Part shown: positions 34,562 through 45,367 of the stretch, piece by piece
Position numbering within the stretch: the stretch's first letter is position 1
Layout: the number at the start of each line of letters is the position of its first letter
Assembly (NCBI GenBank): GCA_003013855.2
Contig: ML058477.1
Span: 2,480,001-2,544,000 of the forward strand
DNA length: 64,000 nt
Reading direction: 5' to 3'
DNA from: Liriodendron chinense
Taxonomy: Eukaryota; Streptophyta; Magnoliopsida; Magnoliales; Magnoliaceae
The notes under the pieces: generated by a model
Told to the model about the DNA's origin: nothing
What the model saw: the letters and a program-made list of their open reading frames with translations, nothing else
Database searches by the model: none
Made by a program: the position numbers and the translations under genes

Positions 34562-35446
34562 TCATACATCTAAACAGAGAGGCAGAGGAAAACATCTCTC
34601 CTTGTTGCAGTTGTTGTTGTTGCTTCGGCCGCGGTTGTTGTTGTTGTCGTGGTTGTTGGGTTCATCAGTAATGAGGCTCATGAGCAAATCTACAAATGCC
34701 AAGACAATAACTTTGTGGGTTCTCTTATCATTGAGACTGAGATAACAATGCAAGAGCTCCTGCAAGCAAGTCCATTCCCTCAGCCCATGAGCTTCAACCA
34801 TCTCCTCCATCGACACCCTGAAATCCATGTACGGATCCAACGACGTCAATGCCATTGTCACGCTCTCCTTGCAAAAACTCATCTCCAGTATCATGCATTC
34901 TCCTCTATTCTCCTCCTCCTCCTCCTCCCTCTCCTCACCTGTTTCGATCCAGTGATTGTCTGAAAACCCGATTTCCGCAAGACCCATTTCATTTTTCACC
35001 TCTGCCGACGTGTCCTCTTCCCCCATTATCGATTTCGTTGTGCACGGAGAGAAGAAGAATCTCTTGGAGCTGATGTAGGCTTTCAGGACCGAGTTGTCGT
35101 CATCAGCCAGGTGAGTTTCGTCTGACTCGGTCAGTAGAGAGGAAGAAGAGGAACTGGCAGAGAAGGATTCTTCGGCAGCAGAAGGACGGGAGGAAGAAGC
35201 TGAAAGAATACGAGCGGTTTCGGGTTGTTCTGTTTCATCTTTGAGGCCGCAGAGATCTGTTGAAGTGGAAGCTGTTGAAGAAGAAGAATAATACATGGAA
35301 TTGAAGCTCTTGTAGACTTCTCTGAAGGAATGGGTTTTGGTCTGTTGGATGCAGACCCATGTCATGGTCTTGGAACCTGGTTGTCTGAAGCTGAAGAGAG
35401 CTTGGTGGAGAGCTTTAATGGAGGATCTGAGCTTTGGTTTTCCCAT
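34562..35446 (-). CDS. OFP: OVATE family protein (transcriptional repressor), OFP12/OFP16-like
   Basis: 294 codons, no intron, as usual for this family. The start MGKPKLRSS (35446) is preferred over an upstream in-frame ATG at 35533 because the latter would translate the GA microsatellite. The C-terminal OVATE domain covers about residues 199-259: SLDPYMDFRVSMEEMVEA, then LQELLHCYLSLN and THKVIVLAFVDLLMSL. OVATE proteins are plant-specific nuclear repressors that bind TALE homeodomain proteins and TRM proteins and affect organ shape. An ISSKRFFFSP-like motif near residue 120-130 and low-complexity Ser/Glu stretches resemble the OFP12/16 group. The 35-residue tail after the domain is Asn-rich and unusual. 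No break is seen; subgroup assignment is tentative. Confidence 0.9.
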   Translation of the reverse strand: MGKPKLRSSIKALHQALFSFRQPGSKTMTWVCIQQTKTHSFREVYKSFNSMYYSSSSTASTSTDLCGLKDETEQPETARILSASSSRPSAAEESFSASSSSSSLLTESDETHLADDDNSVLKAYISSKRFFFSPCTTKSIMGEEDTSAEVKNEMGLAEIGFSDNHWIETGEEREEEEEENRGECMILEMSFCKESVTMALTSLDPYMDFRVSMEEMVEAHGLREWTCLQELLHCYLSLNDKRTHKVIVLAFVDLLMSLITDEPNNHDNNNNRGRSNNNNCNKERCFPLPLCLDV

Positions 35447-35464
35447 TTGAAGGTGTAGGTGTAC

Positions 35465-35468
<4 letters not shown>

Positions 35469-35502
<34 letters not shown>
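35469..35502. repeat. (GA)n microsatellite in the OVATE 5' UTR
   Basis: About 17 GA units on the plus strand, (TC)n on the coding strand, 23 bases upstream of the start codon. Pyrimidine-rich 5' UTRs are common in plant genes and GA/CT repeats can bind BPC/GAGA factors. The length is likely to vary between individuals. Confidence 0.9.
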
Positions 35503-35505
<3 letters not shown>

Positions 35506-35540
35506 AAATGAGAAATGAGAGATCACATGACATGAAATAG

Positions 35541-35547
35541 ATTTATA
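35541..35547 (-). promoter_or_regulatory. TATA box of the OVATE gene
   Basis: Minus-strand TATAAAT, about 95 bases upstream of the ATG, giving a plausible 5' UTR of about 60-70 bases that contains the TC repeat. Confidence 0.55.
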
Positions 35548-35559
35548 GGCAAGCGAAGG

Positions 35560-36277
35560 GTTTGAGACGTATGAGGGCATAAATGCAATGCAACGAAAAT
35601 AATTAAAAAAGAAAGAAGGATACTTGTGCCCCTAATTTTGAGAGTGACACAAAAAAATGATTGTAATTTTGTCGTTAAAGGCTCATTTGGAGTTGGGCAA
35701 AGTTGTGCATGTAAGCCTAAATCTTGCAGAATGGTTGATTGTCCAGTGCCTTAATCAACGATGTTTTAATCATATAGGTTTTAAGCTGATTCACACACCT
35801 GAATGTAAAGCCATTTCTGTTGACGTACGTAGACCATGATATTATACTTTAATATCTTGCACCCACCGATTCCTGTTCGACTAGATGTAATTATGTAATT
35901 ATTGATTGTTGCGGCTTAAAATTTCACCTACGATGAAATGAAGGAGAATGGTTCGAAAGCAGCTACGGGATTGGCTCAAGACCCAGCAAACAGTCCGAAA
36001 AGTGAACGAACACCGGTATGGCCCTGACCTTAAGCAACCTGTGCAATTGCGACCGGAACAAATATCGACTATTTCAAAGCCGATCTGGACATGCGCTTTG
36101 CCGCCAAATGAACTGGAAGGCCTAAAAACTCCTAACCCTCGAATTTAGATACCGTGCAATATATATTTATGCCCGCGCGCTTTGAAGTGCGTTCTTCCCT
36201 TGTCAGGAGCCGACTTAAGGATCCAAATTAGAAAGCAACTACCAAAATTCACAGCATTGATCTTCCACCTCTCGACC
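35560..36277. other. Upstream intergenic DNA
   Basis: AT-rich, no gene. It ends at the boundary of the solo LTR. It may hold upstream regulatory DNA of the OVATE gene; no specific motif is claimed. Confidence 0.5.
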
Positions 36278-37773
36278 TGTTCATTTAGTAGCACGATGAG
36301 TAATAATTCAAAAAGACCGAGTATCGTTCCCACAGAGATTTATGAATGGGTATTCTTAGAATTTAACTAAAACAACTACTAATTAAAATTTTATTAAGAA
36401 CTAAAGCTAAAAAATAATGATTTGGGTTTAAATAGTGAATGTGTAAGGTAATATCAATCTAAAAAGGTACTAGAGCGCCAAGGATCTACTTTTGATAAGT
36501 TTCAATGCATCAACACAACTAGATCTCACATAACTCAATCGGAATCGAATTCATATCTCTATCTGATCAGAATATAGAGCGGTTCAATCAACAATTATCT
36601 AAAACAGTTGCTCATTCATTTATTCGATTCCCACAATAATACTCAGGCATTGGGCACACTCAATTGTGTAGGCCAAGCCTCTTTCCAATCTAGTTGAGAT
36701 TCACAACCATAACTTTCATCAAATCCTGTCACTAGACTTGATTACAACTAATGATTAGAACTCTAATTAAATCAAAATCAATCAGCAAACAGCTATTTCA
36801 GATTATAATAAAAAGATAAGAACTTTAGTTGAATAAGTTCCCACATGAAGATCTGGCCATTGTACACAAGGCAATCAAAGGGTCTACCATGCACGGAGTC
36901 GATGATAGATCAATGAACTACACAAGCATAAACAATGCTCATAATGTAAGCTACTAAGCTTAGAATCACTAAGAATCACATAAGCCCGGAGTCATCAAGA
37001 GATCAAAGTAAAACCAAACTAGTACTTGATTCAAACTCATATTGAACTAAAATTCTTCAATTAAAACATAAAAGGAAACCTAGTTTGCATCAATCCATCA
37101 AAAAAAAATCAAAAGCTTCACCTCTTAGCCCTAGCTAAGAGGTTTTAGTTCATATCTAACATCCTTGAACTAGAAGCCTCAAAAACATAAAAACTACTAA
37201 AACAGGAAGAAAACTAAGAAAACTCGAAGTAGAATCCGTCTCCTAAGCAATCCCCACGTCCTAGCATGCCCTGGTATGAAGAGGAGAAGTCCCTTTTATA
37301 GATTGGCGCGGAAGATTCTAGATTTAGCAAGGAATTACGCAATTGCGCAAAGAAAATTGGAGCTTTACGTACAATCTGTTACGCTGACGACCGGTCGAAC
37401 GACCGGTCTGAGCTGTGGACGACCAGTCGCACGACCGGTCTCAAAACTGCAGAATCTGTCCAGAGAGTTTTTGTGTTTCTGGACTACTCTCGACCTGTCT
37501 GGCGACCAGTCGGGCGACCGGTCTGGCGACAGGTCTTGGGACAGGTCTTCCATATTTTCTTCTCTTTCTTTCTTCTTCTTTCCTCCACCTTTTGTCACTT
37601 GTTATGTTAATCTTCAATGCATACAAAGTGACTCTTTCGACTATGAATTAGTGAAGTCTCTCTCTCATTCCTACAATCACAAATCCATGCATTAGATTAG
37701 TCTTTAAATATGTAAACCGTGCATAATGAGTGATGAATTGGGGTTAGAATATGCACAATTAAGAGCTCAACAA
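36278..37773 (-). repeat. Solo Athila-type LTR
   Basis: 1,496 bp bounded by TGTTCATTTAG and GAGCTCAACA. Inside are TTAGCCCTAGCTAAGAGG (37128-37145), a reversed TATA (about 37290-37300) and GACCGGTC-type units upstream of it (37385-37550) in which the half units are often 4 bases apart (GACCGGTCGAACGACCGGTC). The immediate 5-bp flanks do not match: CGACC on the left, ACCGA on the right, although CGACC recurs two bases further right. A deletion or inter-element recombination may have formed this copy. Confidence 0.82.
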
Positions 37774-37902
37774 CCGACCCGGTCAAGATGGTCTGACTGG
37801 CTTCCAGTCCATACATCATTTGCAGTAGTGTGCAGGCCATTGGGCCGACCGGTCGTGACCCGTCGACAGGTCTGGTCCGATCGGTCACGACCGGTCAGAC
37901 AG

Positions 37903-37938
<36 letters not shown>

Positions 37939-39428
37939 TAGACAGTGTACTTCGCTGTCTTCACTGGCCGTTGGCCGACCGGTCGGGACCAGTCTGGACA
38001 GGTCGGGACTAGCCATTTTTTGGCCCATTTTCTGTCCATTTGGACATGTTTTATAAAGGGGCTTAGCTCATTTTTAGGGGCAAGAAGAGAGATTTTGAGA
38101 GGAGTGAAGCCACCATTGTTGGAGACCATTTGAGGCTCATTCCCAACCTATACAAGGCATCTTCCTTGTACTTTAACACAAGATTGGAGATTCCAAGCTC
38201 ATGAAGAAGATGACCTTCATCCCCTCTTGATCTCTAGAGTTTGGATCTTCCTTGATAGGCATATCCTTATCCAAGTCTCTAAGATGAGATCGTTGTAGGT
38301 GAGAAACTCTAGGCAACCCATTCCTATTAGTTGTAGAGCTCTCAAACCTACCCTCCTATCACCTTGGGCATCTCAAAGGCATCATAAACAAGGTAATTGA
38401 TCAAGTGTAGCTGAGGCATTGGCGACGCAACGACAACACGATCGGGGGAGCAAGGGAAACTAATTGAAGCACGGGAGAGCGGAGATCAAGCAACCTGAAT
38501 CGGCGCTGAACAAGGGGCTCATCCGACAAGTAAGGTTGTCTTTGTTAAGAGTTCATCCACTCAATTCCCTGTGGGAGTTGAGTGTAGAGTTTGTTTGTCA
38601 AACTCGAACTAGGGACGTTGACCATTCATTGGCCTGTTTGTCAGCCTAAAGACTAGGGGTTGTTTGGCACTCCTTAGCTCGTTTGCCAGGTCTAAACAAA
38701 GTCTCTAAGGGGGAGCATCCGACATGAGAGTGAACGTGCGTCGGGTTGAGAGTTAGCCTATATCCAAAACTCCGTTTAGGTTGAGAGTTAGCCATTTGTC
38801 CAAAACTCTAGTTATGTTTGAGAGGTGAACCGGTAAAACCTCTGTGTAAAGGTTGAGAGGTGAACCTCATTTAAAACCTCCAATAGTGAATACTGGTGTG
38901 CTCAAAGGAGTTGAGTACTTGAACCAGGAGTGGAGTAGACCCAAAGTCGAACCACTATACATGCTTGTGCTTGTGATTGATTGAGCACATTGATATCTTA
39001 GCATTGTACGTTTAATTGTTTAATTATGAATGCTTGATAGGAATGTATGCTAAGCACTAGATAGGCACATCCACACACAAGATGTACTTTCACTAGTTGT
39101 GTGGACTTGAGCTCATTAATCCATTCTCATAAGTCTACATAGGTTGCATAGGTTAGGAGCTTGATTAGTTAAATCATTTGATTATCTATACATGCTTAGA
39201 CTAGGTTGTTTATTGCTTAAACCATATGCTAGTCATGTAATTGGACCCACTTAGGCTTGAAAGCCGAAGTGTTCTTGCTTACTTAGTTTAATTTGTTAAA
39301 TTGTGTAAGTAGGCAAAAGAATTTCAAAAAGTCCTAATCACCCCCTATAGTACTTAACCATAATTTTAGTTACTCTTTAAGCTTCCGCACATACGAAGGT
39401 GTCGTGTTAGACTATCGACGTAATTTCA
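37774..39428 (+). repeat. Copia family B LTR, 5' truncated
   Basis: Aligns with 47040-48589 and ends GTAATTTCA. U3 has GACCGGTC units (37781-38010) followed by TATA at about 38050 (TTTATAAAGG). Between them is a run of 32 C (37905-37936), where the sister LTRs have six to seven. The first ~380 bases of the LTR are missing at the solo-LTR boundary. Confidence 0.85.
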
Positions 39429-39429
39429 A

Positions 39430-39442
39430 TTAGTATCAGAGC
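39430..39442 (+). other. Copia primer binding site (initiator tRNA-Met)
   Basis: TTAGTATCAGAGC directly after the LTR, one change from the usual TTGGTATCAGAGC of plant copia elements. Confidence 0.8.
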
Positions 39443-39499
39443 GGGTTGCTCTTTAAGGAATTAACCGTCTAGAGTAAGATCTGGTATCGAAGCACTAGC

Positions 39500-40440
39500 A
39501 TGATGTCTAACCGAGATGGGGGTACTACCAACCGTTCACCATTCTTTGACGGGTCCAACTACACCTATTGAAAGGCTAGGATGAGAATTTTCTTATAATC
39601 CATAGACCATCCGGTGTGGCTAAGCACACAACATGGATATGCATTGCCCACCGAACAAGTGGAAGTTGATGGGAAATATATTGTCATTCCCAAAGATGAT
39701 GAAAAATGGAATGACGGTGAGAGAGCTCAATATATAAAAAATGCCAAAGCTCTCAATGCGATTTGCTGTGTGGTTTTTCCGGATGAATTTCAGCGCATTC
39801 TCACATGCGCAACTGCAAAAGAAGCGTGGGATATTCTTGAGGTTACCCACGAGGGAACTAGCATAGTAAGATGCTCAAAGCTTTAGCTCTTAACCACCAA
39901 ACTTGAAAACATTAGGATGGAAGAGACTGAAACCTTCATGGAATTTTATACTAAACTTTCTAATATTTGCAACTCCATGTTTGTCTTCGGTGATCGGGTT
40001 CCGGAAGGACATATATGTAGAAAAATACTTAGGTCCCTTCCAAAAAGATTTAACACCAAGGTAGAGACATAGATAACATGAAAGTAGAAGAACTCATAGG
40101 TTCCCTACAAACTCATGAATTACACTTTAAGGCCCCCTCTAGAAAGAAAAGCATCGCTCTAAAGTCCTCTCACAAACATAAGAAAATTAAGAGTAAGTCG
40201 GAGGAAAATAGTGATGATGAGGATGATGAAGAAGAAAAGTTAAATAATAAATTCAAAAGATTCCTTAAATTTTATAGAGGGAGTAGCCATGACAAGAAGG
40301 ACAAGAAGGGTGAAAACATAAAGTGAAATCATCCAAATCTCCATCCGTCCGTTGTTACGGTTGCAGTCATCGTGGCCATATCGCCCTGGAATGTCCGAAT
40401 AGGCCTAAACCGAAAGGTAAAAAGGTAATGGCCGCCACTT
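39500..40440 (+). pseudogene. gag: Copia family B gag relic
   Basis: Starts ATGATGTCTAAC. Segments in order: SPFFDGSNYTY (near 39540), AKALNAICCVVFPDEFQRI (39745-39800), the longest open stretch at 39614-39886, then ENIRMEETETFMEFYTKLS, KILRSLPKRF, a Lys/Ser/Asp/Glu-rich linker (40078-40326) and a CCHC knuckle CYGCSHRGHIALEC (about 40354-40395). It is a UBN2/DUF4219-type copia gag. TGA after SNYTY, TAA after MRIFL and TAG after CSKL break the frame, and at least two shifts follow. No protease, integrase or RT follows, so this element is non-autonomous. Confidence 0.85.
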
Positions 40441-41404
40441 AGGATGATATAGAGGAGTCTGAATCCAAATCTAGTGACTCCACTAGTGATGGAGCCAAAA
40501 TATTGATCTAGCTCTCATGGCTTTCACCACTACCTCTCTTCCCCCTAATCTAAGAGAAGATCCCGATTGCTATCCCTTCTAGGAGAAGAAGGAGTTCCCA
40601 ACCCCTCATCTCATGCTACATGTTATGAGGATGTTGTGGAAATTAGTTACCCTTAGGCCTTTCAAACTAAACATAGTTAGTAAGGGTAACTAAAAAGTGA
40701 TTCTATAGGAATATCTGAGGATTTCAGCCTCATTTTTATGTGTACGGGCAAATCAGAGGATTCAAGCCTCATGAGCCCAAATTTGATAGTTTAGCCTTAC
40801 TTTTAATTTGTATATTTCCTTGCTAGACTATCACCATGCCTAGATTAGCTAATCTTGCTGAATTACATGCTTCTTTGTATGCTAATCTTTGCTTAGTATT
40901 GGTCTTGATATACCATTAAGGGAGGTTGGTTGATTGGGCTATAAGCCCTTTATTATTTTATTGCAAATGTATATCTTTGACCAATTATGCATGATTAACT
41001 ATCCTTAGAGAGTTACATTTTCTTGTTAATCATGTTCCTTAGCATGCTCTATGTTTTAAAGTTCATGCACCCTATATTCTTCTTGTTAGCATGTGCTTAT
41101 AGTTATATATAACTGCGACATACTATCTACTCTTACCTTAACCTTAATTGATATATCATTAAGGGAGAGAGAATAGTTTGTCAATTGCTGACAAAAAGGG
41201 GGAAAAGATCAAGTCCCACCAAAACTAGTTTGTTATGTTTTGTGATGCAGGGAGTGACAAGTTATGGGGTAGCAAACTAAAGAGGAGCTGCTTAGTTAGG
41301 CGTGTCAAGAGTCCTGTATTTAATTAAATATCAATGTAATATCTTGTACATGTATTTTATTTTGGTAAGTTAGATTTCTGTAAGTAATTGACAAAGGAGG
41401 AGAT
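40441..41404 (+). other. Non-coding 3' internal region of the family B element
   Basis: No gene. It shares 40710-41404 with 48990-49690 of the nested element, including paired GAGGATT/CCTC hairpin motifs (40728-40770) and the polypurine tract AAAGGAGGAGAT (41393-41404). Confidence 0.75.
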
Positions 41405-41546
41405 TGTTAGTGCACTTTTCAGTGACATATTAATGTAGCTTGTTTGTCAATCACTTAGGTCAGTGAGTCTAGTGTTGGTTGAGCTTAGTGAAGACGAAGA
41501 CCGAAGACTCAAGTGGACCCTGTTACATCAAGGAAGAAGAAACAGG
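41405..41546 (+). repeat. 3' LTR start of the family B element, cut after 142 bp
   Basis: TGTTAGTGCACTTTTC through GAAGAAACAGGTAAA matches the first part of the family B LTRs, then switches to the opposite strand. Confidence 0.85.
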
Positions 41547-42647
41547 TAAATCATCTCCCCTTGTGCTCCCCCGATCTTTGATGCCGCTGCTTTGCCTACC
41601 TTGCATGTGATGCTTCATTGGAGATGCGCAAGGGGCTAGGGAATGGTGAAACCTCTACAAATGGTAGGAAACGGGTTTCCTAGAGGAATACACCTATTTA
41701 GACTCCTAGGTAGTGTTTAGACAAGGGATTTACATATGATTAAGGTGTCTAAACCCTAGGAATCAAGAGGGAACAAGTTTATTCTCAAGATGCCATTGAA
41801 TGACCCAAGCTTGTGAGAAAACACAACAAGAATGACTTATTTTGGGTTTGGGATAGAGCCTCAGATGGTCTCTAGCAATGGTGGCTTCTATCTCCTCAAA
41901 ATCCCCTCTCTTAACCCTAAATCGAATCCCCCGTTTTTATAAAGTTTCCTCCAACGGTCAAATAACGAGCAAATTTGCGTAGGGTCGGGAGCCCGGACAG
42001 ATTGGGTCGGGCGCTCGGAATCCGGTCCATTAAACACTGGATTGTTTTTGAGTTGGTCGGGCACCCGGACACTTTTGTGGTCGGGCGCCCGATGGCCATT
42101 TTTCACTGGTCGGGCACCCGGTTCTCACTTTGGTCGGGAGCCCGGAAATACTCCAGACTGGGTCATGAGTTGCTGGACGTTTTGTGCACTGGCCGGGCGC
42201 CCGGACAGGTTCTGGTCGGGCGCCCGGTGACCCTCTGGTTTCAAGGCCAACTCACTGGACGGATTCACCTCTGGGTTGGGCACCCGGTGGACACTGGGTC
42301 GGACGCCCGGCTAGGCATGTTTTTCTGCTGTCTTCTTCTGTTTTTCAGTAGAACATGCAACCACTTTGGTCATTCTATTGGTGGTCTTTTAGGATGCCTA
42401 CGGCCAATCTAAGATGACTAAGGGTATGCCTATTAGGTCATGGTCATCTAGAGGTTAATGGTTTTGGGTAGGTACTAGGTTAAGGCTCACCAAGGCATCA
42501 CTTTTACCTGTTTCTTCTTCTTGATGTAGCAGGTCCATCTTGAGTCTTCGGTCTTCCTCTTCATTCAGATCAACCGACATTAGACTCACTGACCTAAGTA
42601 ATTGACAAACAAGGTGCACTAGTATGCCACAAAAAAGTGCACTAACA
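41547..42647 (-). repeat. Inverted family B LTR (CGGGCGCCCG subfamily), 5' part
   Basis: The minus strand runs from TGTTAGTGCAC (42647) through a CGGGCGCCCG-type cluster (41985-42312) and TATAAAA (about 41934-41944 reversed) to a point matching 11205 of the plus-strand LTR. Its polypurine tract is at 42648-42660. With 41405-41546 it makes inverted arms of about 140 bp separated by about 960 bp. Confidence 0.85.
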
Positions 42648-42660
42648 ATTTTCTCCCCCA

Positions 42661-43065
42661 AGTAAACAAAATCTAAAATCCACACGGTAGTTCTTGCATC
42701 CACAAGAATTAATAAGAGAGAAAAATTGAATATTTTTTACATAATGATCTAACATTAATCGATTACATTAGTTATTTGAAAGACCTAAAACCCTAATTCA
42801 AAATTACCCAAAATAAAAAAATCTCCCAAAAGACTAAATTTGCTAAAAATAAGAATGTTAAATAAACCTTACTAGAGAATTCCTGGAATTACTACAAGCA
42901 ACTTCTAAAAAAGAAAAAAATACTAAAACCATAAGAGTAGGGAGATACAAGAAAAATAAAAATGACCAAAAGTAATAAAAATTTCCTAAAATCTTGATTT
43001 TAACCCTTAAGATAAACGTTTCTCATGAAACAGGAGTTCACAACTTGATATGCAAGTCGATTATA
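42661..43065 (-). repeat. Chromovirus LTR fragment
   Basis: Matches 53725-54115, the right LTR of the chromovirus relic, including AATCTCCCAAAAGACTAAATT and ACAAGCAACTTCTAAAAA. Same orientation as that LTR. No internal region of the element accompanies it. Confidence 0.7.
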
Positions 43066-45367
43066 ACACCATGGCCCTCCAATACTCGAGTATTGGACGT
43101 CCTCGGGCATTACCCTAAATTTTTTTTTATTAAAATGCACGTTCGCACGTGCACTCTCATATGTTCAAAGATAAAAAACTTAGAGAACTTGTGAATGAAA
43201 CATGAATCCAAAACCACGAATGAAAACAACCATGTGAGTGTCTTGGATCACCTAACCCTCCATACATCTAGTCTCATAAGTCTAGGATGGTCTAAATTCA
43301 TCCTTAACCACTGGGGTGAGCCATTCGTATTAGGATAGATGATAGAAAATGTAAACCAGCCCTTAGCACAAGGTAGTTGCCTACATTAGGAGGGAAACTA
43401 GTGCTCCATCGGTCCAATTGACACCTTGTCGGTTTAACCAACAAGAAGGGCACAAGAAGCAGGAAAAATGTATGAACATTTTCGGTTCGACCGACAGAAG
43501 CTTCGATACTTATCACTCTAATCGATATCAGTCGTCGGTCTGACCGACGAGCCATAGAAGTCATGGAAATCTTACACACAAGCTACCAAATTGGGGGAAA
43601 ATCTTTGGGTATAAAAGCCCATTTCCTCTCATTTGTGCATTCCACCAAAACCTTAGGAGATTTTGAGAGAGAAAGCAAGGGAGAAGGTGAGAGGAGGAAG
43701 AAGATCCTACCAATCTAAGGTTGCTAGCCTCCGCATTCGGGTCGTGCGAGCTTCCCAACGTCCTTTCCTAGACCGGAATCACCTTCCTATGTTAGGTAAG
43801 AGGTTCTCTAGCCTTGCTCATGTGTCTTTCTCCAATTTCTTAGTGTTGTGAAGCTATTAAGGTTGGAAATCATCCGTATCCCTCCAAATCTCGAGAATTT
43901 TAATGTTAGGGTTTATGCATGTAAGGTTTGAGGTTTCATTTGATGGTTGTAGTGGTACATTCTCTTATGGGAGCCATTTTTAGAGTGCTCCGTAAGGGCT
44001 TTGGATTTGTGTGCCAGTCTTAGGCCCTCATTCACCGAATCAAGTCAGGAATTGATGTATTCAAGGTAGGTGAGTCTCTAATCCCTTGTTAAATATTTAA
44101 TTAGGATCAAATCTAAGTCATTAATGATAGTTTTGTACTCTAACTTAGGGTGGAGCTTTTCCCCAAACTTCCTACACATACGTCATGCTTGAGTTGGGGG
44201 ATTTCAACTCCAAGGTGAAGATCTACCCTTTAAGCTTTCCTACAACTTTTTTGATCTTATGATAGTCTTAATACTTGGACGATCATGTTAATTAACCTGT
44301 GAATCAAGTGATAACTCTTGTAATCCACCTCACATGTGTTGATTGTAAGATGCCTTGCTAGAATTCTTAATTTTTGAACCTGATATATGAACACATAACA
44401 TGCTTAGTACCTTATATAAGGTGATTCACATACACACACTTTTTAGTATGCTCCAATCTACTTGAATATATGACTTGACATGTATGATTTAAATGAACTT
44501 AAATTATAACATGTGTTAGTGTGGTTTGCATGTGTTCCATGCTAAATTGTTTATATTTATGAAATGTGGCAATCAAAATTCCTTGTGGAAAATGTGGGAT
44601 TTGGAGAATTATGTAAGTTGTGGATGGAATCTGAAGGTTCAGATTACCCCATTTGTGGGAGATATAAACTGTATGATTGGAACAATTATATAATATTGCG
44701 CCCTTGAAGTATTGGTCATCCCTTATTTGGAATAAATGGAATCTTGGTTGTAGACTTACCATCTATTATGAATCATTGTGCTCTGTTGGCTGCCTTAATG
44801 GCTTTATTGGGTGGAATCCCGCTTATGCCTTGTTAGCTTTGTTTGGGAGGAACCTTTTGTTTGGATTATGTATGGATTTGTGATGGTAAGGTCCATTCAT
44901 TAGATCAAGGTTGGCCACTAGTTGTAAAGGTTTGTTAAATGGGTTGTTTGCGAATTGGGCTAATAAAGGTTAGATTAATCATGCATTCATGGCACGCAGG
45001 CATCATCGGGTGGATAGATCTTGTGGTAGCACATGCAATTGGGCATTTTCGTTGGCTCCCAGTCCACTATTTGAATGACCCATTTGTTACTGAGTTAGAT
45101 ATTGTGGTAGCATGGACAATTGTGTACTTTCGTTGGTTCTTAGGCACACCCGTTGCATGGTGGGTTTTAACCCCAAAGCCACCTAGATGGACACCCCTAA
45201 GGTGATGAACATTCATGCATCCATACATTTAACGAGATGCATAATGATTCATTCTGTGTTGAATACTTTCTCTTAAAATTATACTTGATTAATATGTTGT
45301 GTGTGTAATCATGAAGAGATTTCTCATTAAGTTGGTCACTTATGCTTCAATTTTTCAACCCTACATA
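43066..45367 (+). other. Unassigned, LTR-like promoter region
   Basis: TATAAAAG at 43610-43617 is preceded by four TCGGT...ACCGA palindromic motifs (about 43407, 43430, 43482 and 43530), the same arrangement as in the LTRs nearby. A transcript leader with GAGAGAGAAAG follows. Two degenerate direct repeats, GTGGTAGCA-CAATTG, lie near 45022 and 45104. LTR ends and primer site were not found, and there is no gene of known type. Confidence 0.4.

Noticed and set aside
35447..35533. Upstream ATG extending the OVATE protein by 29 residues
   Set aside because: The extension is (TC)n translated as Leu-Ser repeats and lies in the expected 5' UTR, just after the TATA box.
44939..45205. An 88-codon ORF rich in Trp
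   Set aside because: It is generated by a degenerate direct repeat (about 83 bp apart) and has no family resemblance.
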